From positions 49,942,362-50,006,361 of the forward strand of contig CM051457.1 in the NCBI GenBank assembly GCA_028274465.1: a stretch of 64,000 nt of DNA, given 5' to 3'. Each line of letters opens with the position of its first letter. The first letter of the stretch is position 1. Positions 34,891-46,312 of the stretch are shown here, piece by piece. A program made the position numbers and the translations under genes. The notes beneath the pieces were generated by a model. That model made no database searches, was not told where the DNA came from, and saw only the letters and a list, made by a program, of their open reading frames with translations. This DNA is from Plantago ovata (taxonomy: Eukaryota > Streptophyta > Magnoliopsida > Lamiales > Plantaginaceae).

Positions 34891-36234
34891 TGTTGGTCCC
34901 TTTAAACAACAAGAAAAGACTATGGGGGGGTGAATAGTCTTTTCAAACTTTTCGTCGCTTAAAACTTTCTCAGCAAGTGCTTATTACTTTTCAGTAATGA
35001 GTTTGAGGGTATTTAACTTTCTCAGAAAGTACTTATTACTTTTCAGTAACGAGTTTGCTGATACTTAAAAATAGAGTGCGGAAGTCTTTTACAATAAGTG
35101 CTTTTTAGAGAGCTAGTTTCAGCAAGTGAGTAGAGTGAAAGTGTACGAGAAATGTAAGTTGCTGAAAACTAAGTGCAGTAAAGTAAATCACACAAACACT
35201 TTTATAGTGTTATCTGAGAGTGGCGTAATCTCTCAACTAATCCACTTTGTCCTTTCTATGACTAAATCCACTATGAGAAGATGTGAGGTTCCTTACAAAT
35301 CCTATCACTAATGATTCTCAGAACCAAAGCACACTTGCTTCGTTTCCAACCTAAACTAGAGAACTATAACCTTGTTCTCCACCAAACTTGGGACTTATAA
35401 TCAGCAACACTATGCTTGATTAATTCCCCCTGAATTTCACGCCTGAAAAGGGTGTTTATCAGTTAGAGAGGTTTTGGATGAGATGACTTGAATATAACTT
35501 TTCAGCTACAACAAGTTATCTAAAGAAACACAACTTGTAATACTTTGCCATAAGCAAGTTTTATTGTTTCTGGTGTCAAGACTTGTTCTTGTTCGAAAGA
35601 GAGAATACTTAACTAATTTCTTAGCCGTGAATGTTCTACTTCTTCACAATTAGCTTTTGTTTCAAGCTTAATTCTTGGAACAAATCAATAGGCAGTAAAG
35701 AGTATAGAAGGATTTGAGTGTTTAAAGCACAAGTGAGAGATTGATCACGTTGTTGACACACCTTCTACTCTTGTCTGATGACCTCTATTTATAGTGTCTC
35801 AATGGAGCCGTTTGAATTTCAACTTCTAAGGCTTTGTACCTTAAGATGTCACTATCTTGCTTTTGTACTTTCAGCAGCGTCCTTCATTTGTCTTCTTGTC
35901 TTCATGTTCTTTGCGTGCCTACTTTGCATTTAATGTTCATTTGCAACATGTGCCTTTGTAGATACGTTTCTCAGAATTCTTCTAAGTCTTCAGTCTTCCA
36001 ATCTTCAAATTTCTGAGTGGTTCTAGGTCTTCAATAGTTCGTTTGTAAAAACAAAGTACATTATCAGCAAACAAAAGAACCTAACTAGTACCTACAATAA
36101 GTCTTTCAGCAAACGTTCCTCTTTTACAATGTCCTTAAAATTCTAAATTCCTAGGAACCTTAAGAGTACTAGTTACTGGACTTTTCTTAATTTAGCATGG
36201 TTAATTGCTCATCAAAATTACAAGTTTCCTAACA
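34891..36234 (-). repeat. 3' LTR of Sirevirus-like copy 5
   Basis: On the plus strand it reads TGTTGGTCCC to TTTCCTAACA, exactly the reverse of the other LTRs. At about 1344 bp it is the shortest full LTR of the family here, mostly from missing internal repeat units. Confidence 0.88.
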
Positions 36235-36253
36235 AATTTCCCCCTTTTTGATG
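36235..36253 (-). other. Polypurine tract (copy 5)
   Basis: The reverse complement of the CATCAAAAAGGGGGAAATT tract found next to the other 3' LTRs. Confidence 0.8.
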
Positions 36254-36518
36254 TTAGCAATCCATGGCTAAATTAATTGTTACCCTTTTAGAGGTTCCTG
36301 ATGTTGAATAAATCAGTTGATTAATGCAAACTTACTTGAATAATAAAACAGTAAGTATAAAATAATTTGCATAATCAAGAACCAATAAGAGTAAAAAAGT
36401 TCATTGCTGATAGTTATCTTTCAGTAATTTACAAGAAAGTTCATAGATAACTAAAGCAATCAGCAAGCAAAACAAAGCTTTCCAAGGGACTAATCTATTC
36501 CAACAGAGAATTCTCTAA

Positions 36519-36905
36519 GAGCCCGTTTGGTTCGCTAGGAAATGAAAATGAATTGTGAAAAAATGGACACATTTCCTTGATTGGTTCACTAGGAAATGGA
36601 AATTAAAACTCGCGAAATCCGATTCAACCAGAATTACTGTTCATCGAACCGGAAATGGAAAAAAAATGATTTTGTGAAGGATTTGGGGAAACATTTCCTA
36701 GTTTAATTTCCTGGGAGGGGGTAGGAAATTGGAATCGGAAATGTTTCTCCTCTTTTCTTCTTCCACATTTGACCTCCTACCTTACAACAAATTACAATCG
36801 ATTCCCCCAAAACCCCCAATTCGACCTAGCCCCAATTCATAATCTTCCATCTCACATAACAGATCTAGGGTTCATCTGCAGCTGCGACTATGGCGACGGC
36901 GTCGG
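36519..36905 (+). promoter_or_regulatory. Left terminal region and 5' leader of Harbinger
   Basis: After the terminal repeat come AGGAAATGG-type subterminal repeats and a CT-rich leader. A small open piece (ATGGCGACGGCGTCGG, 36890-36905) ends at a perfect donor GTAAGG, so this may be a short first exon of the transposase transcript. Confidence 0.35.
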
Positions 36906-37683
36906 GTAAGGTCCTTCCCTGGAATTCATCGGCGACCTACTTCTTAGTTTCAATCACGGCAATCGATTCTTATCCACCAAGTTGCTTCACTCTCCATTTC
37001 CCTCTGGTTAGTATCAACCAGTATTCGATTATTTATTCCTTCTCGGCTCACGCCTAATTGTTTGCTTCTTTTAACAGAATAATACAGTTATATTATTGGT
37101 CTCTCTTCTTTTACTTGATTGATTGATGTATGCATCTCTAATTCCAAATTGTGGCTGCATTTGTTCACTATTAATATATCCATGTGTTTACCTTCTTTAT
37201 TTTTTTTATTGATTTCCCTAAATTTGTAGTAGTAACTTTTAATTAAGCATGTGAACTAGTACTAGCATTGCTACTGAAGAAGATGAAATTGCAGCCCATA
37301 AGAATCCCATGCTCCTTGAGCTATCAATTTATTCCACATGTCATACGAATAAGTTGGACGCCCTTTAAGTCATTTGAGTTCTTGTGATATTATCATATGG
37401 TTGAAAGGCCATGTTATTGAATCGTTTCAGCATTATAAGGTTGTTTACTGCAACATTTGTGTGTTATCGGAAAGTAGACCGCATCCTCATCTAATTGATT
37501 AAAAATTCTACTCACTTTCTTTTTACATTTGAGTGCTTTTCCTTTTGCTTGGTAGTTGAAACAAATATGCCTGTAGAAGATTGATTAATGGTGTGATAAT
37601 TCAGTGGTAGAATGCTTAAGCAGTAAATTACGTTTTCATGGGTGATATGTTTTCTTACACGGGGATTTAAAGTTTAGTTATCA

Positions 37684-39126
37684 TGGATGAGAGTGACGAA
37701 TCAGTTAGGCGGGCTTACGTTAAGAGAGTCGTGGTGATGGTACTACTGTGGTATTACATAACTCGAATAAGACGTGGAGGTAGTACGGAAAGTGGTCCAG
37801 TTAGATATAGTTTGAAGGCTAAGCAGTCTCTATAGTGGAGGTACATCAAGAGGATTTGTTACGAGAATGATGTAAACTGTAAGAACGTTCTTCGAATGGA
37901 CAGGCATTGTTTCGGGCAGTTGTGTGCTCTCCTAGCAGGTTCTGCGGGTTTGCAATCCAGTCAGTGGGTTACGATTGAAGAAAAGGTCGCTAGCCTTCTT
38001 ATTATTATCGGCCATCACCTGAAGAATAGGCTTAGTATGTTCGCATTCATGAGGTCCGGTCACACCATAAGCACCTACTTTCATGAGGTGTTAAAGGTTG
38101 TCCTTCAATTGCACGAGATCCTCCTTGCTAAGCCGGAACCTATAACCGCAGAGTGCACAACCGAACCACTAAAACACTTCAAGGTTATTTAATGTTTTAA
38201 CTCAATCAGATAAATTGTTATACATTTACATATATTATTGATGGGCTGTTTGTATATTTAATTTCCTTTGTCACTACGATTGAATGCTCAGGGTTGCCTA
38301 GGTGCTCTTGATGGAACGTACATAGATGCCACTGCTTCAAGCAAGCATGCTTGTTGGTATTGGAGCAGGAAGGGGAATGTATCCATAAACATGTTGGGAG
38401 TGTGCGATTTCAAAATGCGGTTCATCTATGTTCTTACTGGTTGGGAAGGCTCTGCTGCAGATGGAAAAGTTCTCGCGGATGCAATTCATAGGGAGGAGGG
38501 AGCATTGAAGATCCCTCACGGTACGTATTTACTTTCTCACGTGTAGAGTAAGACAGTGTTTGAATAATCTGGTTAAATCTTCTACATATTGTTGTAACTG
38601 TTTTTTTCTGAAATACGTGGCAGGTAACTATTACTTAGTAGACGGTGGTTACGCTCATGCTCCAGGTTTCATGGCCCCATACAGAAACACCCGGTACCAT
38701 TTGCAAGAATGGGCTCGTGGGGACAGGGCTCCCCAGAACCGGAAGTAGTACTTTAATTTGAAGCATGCATCTGCGCGCAATGGCATCGAATGAACATTTG
38801 GGTTACTTAAGAAACGCTTCGCGATTCTACGGTCCCCCTCATTCTACTTAATTGACAGGTAGAATCATATAATCCTTGCATGTTGTCTCCTTCACAACTT
38901 CCTCCGTAATCACGCTCCTGATGACTTACTTGAAGAGGAGGACTCTTCATCTGATGAGGAAGATTATGAGCGGCCTTCTAGACGAGCCAGACCCAATCCC
39001 GTTCCTGTCGAAGTCATTGGGACGATTGATTTTGATAACGAAACTTTTAACGAGCTCCGGGATGTTATGGCCACAATTATGTATCAGAAGTACAAGGATT
39101 ATCTCATTGCTAGGAGACGGCGTTGA
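37684..39126 (+). pseudogene. PIF/Harbinger DDE transposase, disabled
   Basis: Exon 1 (37684-38185) starts MDESDESVRRAYVKRVVVMV and includes RMDRHCFGQLCALL, the usual N-terminal helical region. Exon 2 (38291-38520) holds LGALDGTYID with the first catalytic Asp, then LGVCDFKMRFIYVLTGWEGS. Exon 3 (from 38623) holds YYLVDGGYAHAPGFM with the second Asp, and a later piece reads FGLLKKRFAILRSP, next to the expected catalytic Glu, and LLHNFLRNHAPDD. This is the DDE_4 superfamily nuclease that cuts and moves the element. TAG codons at 37833-37835 and 38746-38748 and frame changes near 38790-38870 disable it. The total length would fit the usual 400 or so residues. The three-base duplication flanking the transposon shows it was once mobile. 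Confidence 0.85.
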
Positions 39127-39410
39127 TGTTTTAGAAGGGCTTATAGGATTTTAAAATCATTTTCCAAGTGTTATTGTATAACTGTCTTAACTTTGAAACT
39201 GGCAACCTCCTTTCATTTCTGCTCTTACATGTCAACCTCTAATTTCTACTTAATGGGATAAGTGGTTAGTTGAACTTGGTTTGCATTATGTATGTATGGT
39301 CAAATGGTCAACATTTGTGTAATGTTTTTGGGTTATAATATGCTGCTTGTAGACTGTGTGTGATGGTTATTGCATTATCTTGGATTTGAAATGCATTCCT
39401 GCCCTCTAAT

Positions 39411-39583
<173 letters not shown>

Positions 39584-39665
39584 TTTTCTTTGCTTTAGCT
39601 TGGATTTGAAATGGTCAACATTTACTAATATATATATATGTTTTTCTTTGGAACATGCAGTTGCG

Positions 39666-40989
39666 ATGGAACAGGAAATGGATTCCCCGAACCCGGATAC
39701 TCAGAAGGGCAGAAATGTTGCAAGTGAGAAATGCAATGTCCCCGGACCTTTGCAGTCTAGTCAGACAGGTGGTGGGTCCATTGCGGGTGAAAGACAGGCC
39801 AATGGTGGCTTGGCTAATGAAGGTGTTGGACAGAGTTTCACCCCACGAGGAGCTCATAACGTGCCTATTGAGGAGCTTGGCAAAAAGCATGCACGGAGGA
39901 AGAGAGGGGCCACGAAGGTAGCGGGAGCTAGAGCATCCGTCTTGAAGGCCAAAAAAGCACGTGTTCCTACCCAACAACCCATCCCGGTTGATTCTGCAGA
40001 CGAGCCCGATGAGGAGATCGTGAAGGAAGTTGAATCCATCAAGGGTAATCCCGACTACTACATTTGGACACCGGAGGAAGATAGGGCTCTTATTGAAGCC
40101 ATGAAGCTGGCTAAAGCTGCGGGCCACAAGACTCTGCAGGGGTTTAAGAAAGAGGGTCCTCCGATGATGCTTGCGGAGATGCAAAAGGTGTTTCCTGAAA
40201 CCACTTTGACTGTAGGTCACATTAGGCATCACATTAAGACATGGAGACAGCAGCTACTTGCCATACTATCTGTAAAAGGGATGTCTGGATCCGGATGGTG
40301 TGATGTAAAGAAGCAATTCTCGGCTGAGAAGCATGTTTGGAAGGAATTGTGTGCGGTATGTTGTCTTAAACCCTTATTATCAGATTATTGTGATATTTTC
40401 TTATTCAAGCAGAGTTTTATTTCCTACAAAGCACAGGCTAATATTGTTCTTGCTCTACCTTTTGTTGTAGAAATATGGTAAAGGGATCGAGGCGAAAAAC
40501 GACAAACCCTTGCCATATTATGATGACTGGGTGGAGATTTACGGTACTGATCGTGCATCTGGGAAGAAGGCATTAGATGTAGGGACATCTGCAAAGAAGA
40601 TCTTGGCGAACGACAGGTACCGTTCTATTATCTCCGACGACCTGACCGTAGATGAGAAAGGAAATATTTGTACGGACAGCAGTGTCCCGGATGCAAGCGA
40701 TTCGAATGCCAAAGTCAAGCGTAGGCATGGACTCCTAGAAGCCCAGTTTCTTGAGACTGTTAAGTCTCTCATTGGCCCTGCTCCAGTGATGGTAGGAGAG
40801 GCTCGAGCAAAGATGCGTGCCAATCTAAACGACGAGCTGGACCCGCAGCTAGAGCCAATAGACCGCATAATGATAGGCGATATTATCTGCACTAATGATG
40901 GCAAGATTGAGCATTTCTATTCTCTCAAACATGAAGACCGTGAAGTATACCTTCGAGTTGAGATGATGAAACTCAATCGGGATTTCTGA
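39666..40989 (+). CDS. Harbinger ORF1, Myb/SANT-like DNA-binding protein
   Basis: Two exons (39666-40355 and 40471-40989) with a 115-bp intron (GTATGT...TTGTAG) give an intact 402-residue protein. A basic nuclear-localisation-like region [12 protein letters not shown] lies near residue 80. From about residue 135 comes the Myb/SANT-like domain: [60 protein letters not shown] and then [13 protein letters not shown], the classic second half of the PF12776-type domain. PIF/Harbinger elements need both a transposase and this Myb-like partner, which binds the ends and brings the transposase into the nucleus. It lies just downstream of the transposase on the same strand. Start chosen because the ATG follows a likely 5' leader acceptor (AACATGCAG). 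It could in principle still act on related elements. Confidence 0.85.
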
Positions 40990-41785
40990 TCTTACAAAGT
41001 TCACTCTCCATGTAAGTGTCTCTGTAATGTAGACTACTTTTAACATCAATTAGCCAAACGCAAGGTAGTAACAATATGTTGTTGACTAACAGGCTCATCA
41101 GTTCACCAAGCGGGGAATTCGAACATCTTTTGTAATGCTGTGGGGTGCAAGCTTGCTTCTGGAGTAACATTTTGTTGGTGGTAGTAACTTATTCATTATA
41201 ACTTTAACAATTGATCCATCCCCAAATTTCCAAGAAACACAGAGCAATGTATTAAACACTGTAAACATTTATTGTTCCTACTTGAGATTATCTTCTTCTA
41301 AACTTGGAGTAGTACTGTCATTGTTATAGAAATATTTTGGCAGTGTAAATTGATACTATTATTTCTGTATCTCTTGCAATTCTTGTTTAATTTGATGTTA
41401 ATTTTGTTTTTGTACTATTTAAATGTGTCCAAAATTAAAAGAATTTATCTGATTATTATTATTCAAATAGAAATTATAATAATAATATAATTTCATCCAA
41501 AAATACATTTCATTCATGTATTTATATTACTTCTTCTCCAAAATTGCACCGCATATTACTTTCATAGTACACAGGATGTAGGTCATATAATAGAGTTATA
41601 TTAGAAGAATCATGCTTGAATTTCTTCGGTAATATCATTCTATCATGTTTTGTGATTGCGATACTATTATTTGTGATTGTATAATGTAGGAAAAAGTCAA
41701 TATTACGAAAGCTTGCGATTGTAGATGATACCATTATCAATAAAAAGAAACGTTTAGTACTCATAAAAACTATTAATGGAGGAAA
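40990..41785. other. Harbinger DNA without a gene
   Basis: AT-rich sequence downstream of the Myb-like gene, probably including its 3' untranslated region. Nothing recognisable. Confidence 0.5.
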
Positions 41786-41835
41786 ATAATAAACAAATAC
41801 AATGTGGGGTTGGAAAACTTCTTGTTCCGAGTACC

Positions 41836-41884
<49 letters not shown>

Positions 41885-41917
41885 CAAATACAATGTGGGG
41901 TTGGAAAACTTCTTGTT
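41786..41917. repeat. 41-bp direct repeat around an (ATA)n tract
   Basis: Copies at 41786-41826 and 41877-41917, starting ATAATAAACAAATACAATG and ending CTTCTTGTT, flank a short stretch CCGAGTACCT plus a run of ATA units. The LINE fragment begins right after the second copy. Confidence 0.8.
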
Positions 41918-43387
41918 TCGATATTATCCGTGTTGAGGGACCAGCTCGTGGGTTGCATCTGAATGTCGATAAGACTGAGCTTTTTTGGCCAGTGGAGGAC
42001 CCTCGTGGCAGGGTGGCTGGCCTTTTCCCGCCTTCTATCTCTCGTCCGCTTCGGGGGGTCAAGCTCCTTGGGGGCTCTGTTAGTGCGGATTCTGGGTTTT
42101 GCCTTGATCTAGTTGCACGCCGGGTTTCCAAGACCATCTCTTTGTTGGAGGCTATCCGCAAGCTTGATGATCCCCAGTGTGAGCTTCTTCTTCTTCGCAA
42201 TTGTGCGGGGGTGGCGAAGTTATCTTATGCTTTGAGGACCTGCCCTCCATTGGCTTGTGGTGATGCTCTAGTCCAGTTTGATCTTGCCTTGCGTACTTCT
42301 TTGGAGATGATCGTTACAGGTTCAGGGCCTGGTTTCGGGGATTGGCAGTGGCGGCTTGCCACCCTTCCCATTAGAGTTGGCGGTCTGGGGGTCTTATGTG
42401 CGGCGGATGTCAGTCAGTATGCTTTTCTCGCTTCTCGCTTGCAGTCCAGCTCCTTGCAGGATCGGATTCTGTTGAGGTCCGGGGTTATTTCTTCTGGTCC
42501 TACCTTTCAGACTGCCCTTGAAAGTTTCACGACCTTTTGTGGTGTTGATGTGCTCTCTGTTTCATCTAGCTCTCCTGCCCCCCAGTTTATGAAGTCTTTG
42601 GCAAAGAGTTATTTTGGAGTCATTGATGCACGGTTGCCCTCTCGGTTTGGGTTGAGTCAGCGGCAGAAGGCTCTTCTTAGTTGTATTCGTGCACCTCATG
42701 CGCAGGATTACTTACTCACCATTCCTATTGATGGGTTGGGACAGCGGATGAACCCGCGACAGTTTCGGGCTGTGTTGTGTTATCGTCTTGCAGTCCCTTT
42801 GTTCCCCGCTAGTTCCTCTTGCTCGAGTTGTCGTGCGCGACGGATGGATCAATGGGGTGACCATGCTGTCCATTGTTCTAGTGAGGTTGGGGTGAAGTTT
42901 CGGCACAACCTTGTGCGTGATACCTTGGCTGACATCTGTTCAAGGGTTGGAGTGGCAGTGCGTAAAGAGGCCCCTATGGGGTTCCTCTCCGATGATGGAC
43001 GGGACCTTCGCCCGGCAGACTTGTTATTATACAATTGGGCCCAAGGTCGGGATGCCTGCTTGGATGTTACGGGTGTCTCTCCCTTTGCAGGGGGGGTTTG
43101 GATTCTTGGGTACCTGGCGCTGCGTTGCAGTCTGCTGTTCAGAAGAAGAAGAGCAAGTATTCTTCTAAGTGTGCAGAGCACGGCTACTCTTTTATCCCGT
43201 TTGCCTTCTCAACTTTTGGGGAGCTCGATGCGGAGGCCCTGGCTACTTTTCGCGCCTTAAGCGCTTGTGTGTTAGCCATTCCAATGATGTTAGGAGTGGT
43301 GTTTTCCTTTTTTCTAGACTTAGCTTTTGTATACAGAAAGGGGTGGGTGCACAGCTTGTCTCCCGACTCCCTTCCAATTTTGTGTGA
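41918..43387 (+). pseudogene. LINE fragment: RT 3' half, zinc knuckle, RLE-like domain
   Basis: A 5'-truncated LINE. It starts within the RT palm/thumb (GPARGLHLNVDKTELFWPVE, GVKLLGGSVS), runs through the conserved PGFGDWQWRLATLPIRVGGL, then a zinc-knuckle-like CSSC...HAVHC and a part reading HNLVRDTLADI, RPADLLLYNWAQGRDACLDV. The RPxD and later DVT spacing resembles the restriction-like endonuclease found at the C-terminus of R2-type LINEs rather than the APE endonuclease of L1 and RTE. The frame shifts at least twice near 43110-43350 and the last codons read GVGAQLVSRLPSNFV. Upstream RT motifs, including the catalytic FADD, are missing. Confidence 0.7.
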
Positions 43388-43650
43388 ATAATAAAAGTCT
43401 AGTTATAATAAAAAAAATAAAAAATAAAAAAAATAATAATAATAATAATAATAATCATAAAAAAGGTAATAATAATAATAATAATGATAATAATAATAAT
43501 GATAATGATGATGATGATGATAGTAATATTTATTATAATAACAATAATAGTAGTCGTAATAATAAAACAAATCATAATAAAAAATAACAATATTAATAAT
43601 AATATTATTAATAATAATAATAGTAATGATAATAATACTCCGAAGCATAT
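43388..43650 (+). repeat. A-rich and (AAT)n tail of LINE
   Basis: Directly after the LINE stop come AATAATAAAAG and a long imperfect AAT/AAC/GAT repeat. This is a 3' tail typical of LINE insertion, expanded as a microsatellite. Confidence 0.65.
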
Positions 43651-44154
43651 TCTTTGTGACTCACAGTTTATTCCATTGACCTCATAGGGAGTTTTTTTTG
43701 GTCTAACTTCGATTATTGTGAAAATATTTATTAGTATTTATATTAATTTGGCCATTATTATAATTATTATAATTGACCCTCTAAATATTTATTAGTATTC
43801 ATAATCCGCATAGATTATAGTTTAAAAGTTTGGCCCTTTTAATCAATTTAGACTTGTATAAGAAAAACTTTAAACTCTTGCAACACAAGGACTTTTCTTG
43901 AAAAACTACCATCATCAACAGCCACCCTTCACTTCTTAACAATCCGGCCAATTCATACCATACAACAAGTATAATCTGCATGGTTATGGTAATTGGTAGG
44001 AGCAGGCAAGTTTAAACTACAAAGCTAAATCTTAGAATTTAAAGTCTTAAACTAACGAGATACCAACACAAGATACCAACGACACTACAACTGAAAGTCT
44101 TAAACTACTTAGAATTTAAATGTGGTGGTGGCAGAAGATGGAAACCAGTGATGC
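43651..44154. other. No gene seen
   Basis: AT-rich Harbinger DNA between the LINE tail and the 3' end of the minus-strand Myb-like gene. Confidence 0.5.
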
Positions 44155-45162
44155 CTATTTCTCCTTCTTAACAGTCTTTCCAGCAAAAGGGCGAGATAAG
44201 GAACTGCCCCTGAAGCCTGGGCTACTTCCACTTGAACTGTTACCGGGAGAGCCTTCCAAATCCCACAACAACTTCTTCTTGGTCTCAGACTTCTTCTCAC
44301 TACGGATCCTGGACTTTTCAAACTCTTCCTCGTCAATTTCCTTGACGGAAAGCGGGGAGCTGTTAGCAGGTGATGCAAACCTTGTGGGATTGAGCCTTGA
44401 AGGAGAACCAACACCCAAATTCCAATTCCCTGGTGAGTCAGGGAGAGTGCAATTTGCCAAAGCTCTGGCCTTGCTGGCTGGTGAGGGATAAGCTGGTTCC
44501 TTACCAATTGGGACCTTATCAAGACCACCATGAAAGAAAAAGATAGTGTTTCCTCCACTAGCAGCATCGTCTTCAGAGTTGGAGTATTCTGCCAAGGAAT
44601 CTGGTGCAGTGCCGAACCTTGGACCTTTGAATATGACACTGAGCTCAGCCCATAAAGGATCACCCATGACATAGTAATCCAAAGCACTGTCCTCCTCCGG
44701 CAAGTTATAACAGATTATACATTCTTAAATTATAAAGACTAAATTAATGCCAATCAATTTGATAGAGTTAAAATAAAGTGAGTAGCATGTGGTGGAATTT
44801 ACCGCAACAGCTTCAGCCCACTCATCATCCGATCCCTCAAAAGTGTTGGAGCTCCCTTCCCAGACCAATCCAGACTCATGGATCATCCATTGCATGCAGC
44901 TGTGCCTTTTCCAAAGCTCACCGATGACATCCAAAACCGCAGCCGTGGTGTAGGTTTTCTTGAACCTTTCAGCCATCTTCACGATGCACACCTCAATGGC
45001 CCTATAGATGTTTCCAGGCCACTCCCACATTGCCGTGTTGGCAGCCATCTTCTCCAAAGAAAAAACAAGGTACTCAACATGATCTTTACAAAACTTGTCG
45101 CAGTAGAACACCGAGTTCTGGTGTCTCGCTGCTGCAAGTCGGCGAACACTTGTAGGAGCCAT
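44155..45162 (-). CDS. Second Myb/SANT-like protein gene inside Harbinger
   Basis: Two minus-strand exons (45162-44803 and 44694-44155) joined at GTAAAT...GGAG give an intact 299-residue protein. Start MAPTSVRRLAAARHQNSVFY; then KFCKDHVEYLVFSLEKMAAN, RFKKTYTTAAVLDVIGELWK, HESGLVWEGSSNTFEGSDDE, AEDSALDYYVMGDPLWAELS. The order SGL-W..., S-DDEW, then plw-eLs-iF is the second half of the same PF12776-type Myb/SANT-like domain as in ORF1, but with a different sequence. A Ser/Pro-rich tail and a basic end (KKKLLWDLEG, KTVKKEK) follow. It may be a captured host or transposon gene, or an ORF1 of another Harbinger. A TATA box lies 110 bp upstream. Confidence 0.7.
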
Positions 45163-45272
45163 GTTGCTAGGTGAATCTTTTTTCCTAATGTTACCAGCTA
45201 ATTTACTGGTTTCTTGTGAATAAGATGTCGAAGTGGTGAGTTTGGGATGATGCTTAAATGTTGGGAAGCTAT

Positions 45273-45282
45273 CTATTTATAG
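45273..45282 (-). promoter_or_regulatory. TATA box of minus-strand Myb-like gene
   Basis: On the minus strand CTATAAATAG lies about 110 bp before the start codon at 45162, a normal spacing for a plant promoter and leader. Confidence 0.6.
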
Positions 45283-46198
45283 GGGAAGAGGAGGTAATAG
45301 TAAATGAACTCAACTACCTCTCACCTAAAACAAATACTAATTTTACTAACTTGTGCATTGATAACAAACAACATACCAGCTGGGCAAGCTCACATTAATG
45401 TACTGTGGATTATAGAATGGAATAGCAAAATCAAATTCCACATAAATGGAGGTCAGATCAGAGAGCAGCCAGATATAGCTCCATGAGGTGTTGATGAAGA
45501 CTGATAGGCCTGAAAAGTAAGAACCAAAATTGATATATCACACACCTCAGATAATTAAGCTATGTAGAGGATATGCAAAATGTCAAACCCTACTGTTTAG
45601 CTGAAAAAGGTGAAGTGTAGCTCCTAGAATAATAACAAAGTTCTCACAAGTATATCCCAAACTGGCTGCGTTACCTGCTGGCATATTTAATGTGATTGGT
45701 ATTCTTGAAGTATTTGAGGACCTGGCAAATCTGGGTTATAAAGAAAATATCTTAGCAGGTCTTATCAATTCCACATTAGAGCTCACAACCAGCAGACAAG
45801 GAAAGTAAATGAAGTTTTAGAAACTCCAACAAGTAAGCTTTCAAGTATACTGCAGTCAGCATGGAAAGTAATGAAGCTTGGTGATTGTACATAAATTATC
45901 AATTATCTAGCAAAGAAGTAGTACCAATACAGCTGGCGCAGAGGATTAATATGATCTGAGCAATCATATCATATATTCCTTTCTAACATTGCTCGCATGA
46001 GAATACTAATTAGTGTTGGAATGGGCAAGCTGCATTCATCTCCCAGTCATGTCATATTTGTGCAGCAAAGTACATGTATAGTAATTCACCATTAGCATCA
46101 TTTTGGGGCTCAATGTTGTTCATCAATTATCCCATTTGTTTTATCATATAAGAAACAATTAATGACCATGTCCATACCTGTTTCATGGCCTTCCAGTT
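45283..46198. other. No gene seen
   Basis: AT-rich Harbinger DNA upstream of the minus-strand Myb-like gene. I see no coding exon or repeat here. Confidence 0.45.
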
Positions 46199-46201
46199 CT
46201 A

Positions 46202-46312
46202 CGTGAGTTCCAGTTTAACTCCGTAGCAGAATTTTCCAACGAGCTCAAATGTCTTCGCCGTAATAAGAAAGTCAGGAAGTTCAATCACGCATGGTTCTTC
46301 CCCTTTAGAAGC
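46202..46312 (-). pseudogene. Fragment of an NPH3-type BTB protein gene
   Basis: The minus strand reads EEPCVIELPDFLITAKTFEL then VGKFCYGVKLELT. This matches the conserved segment after the BTB beta strands of NPH3/RPT2 proteins, which usually reads L-DFPGG-xFEL-AKFCYG-x-IELT. The family acts with cullin-3 ligases in phototropism and auxin signalling. A TAG follows directly, at 46199-46201 on the plus strand, where family members continue. No other exon of the gene is evident, so it looks like a captured and decayed piece. Confidence 0.55.

Noticed and set aside
34891-36234. Palindromic end of one element formed by the + fragment 34572-34890 and the minus LTR
   Set aside because: A plain insertion of copy 5 into copy 4 explains the junction, because the LTR starts exactly at its terminal TG.
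43327-43690. Asn-rich frames in several phases
   Set aside because: They translate the AAT-type tail of the LINE.
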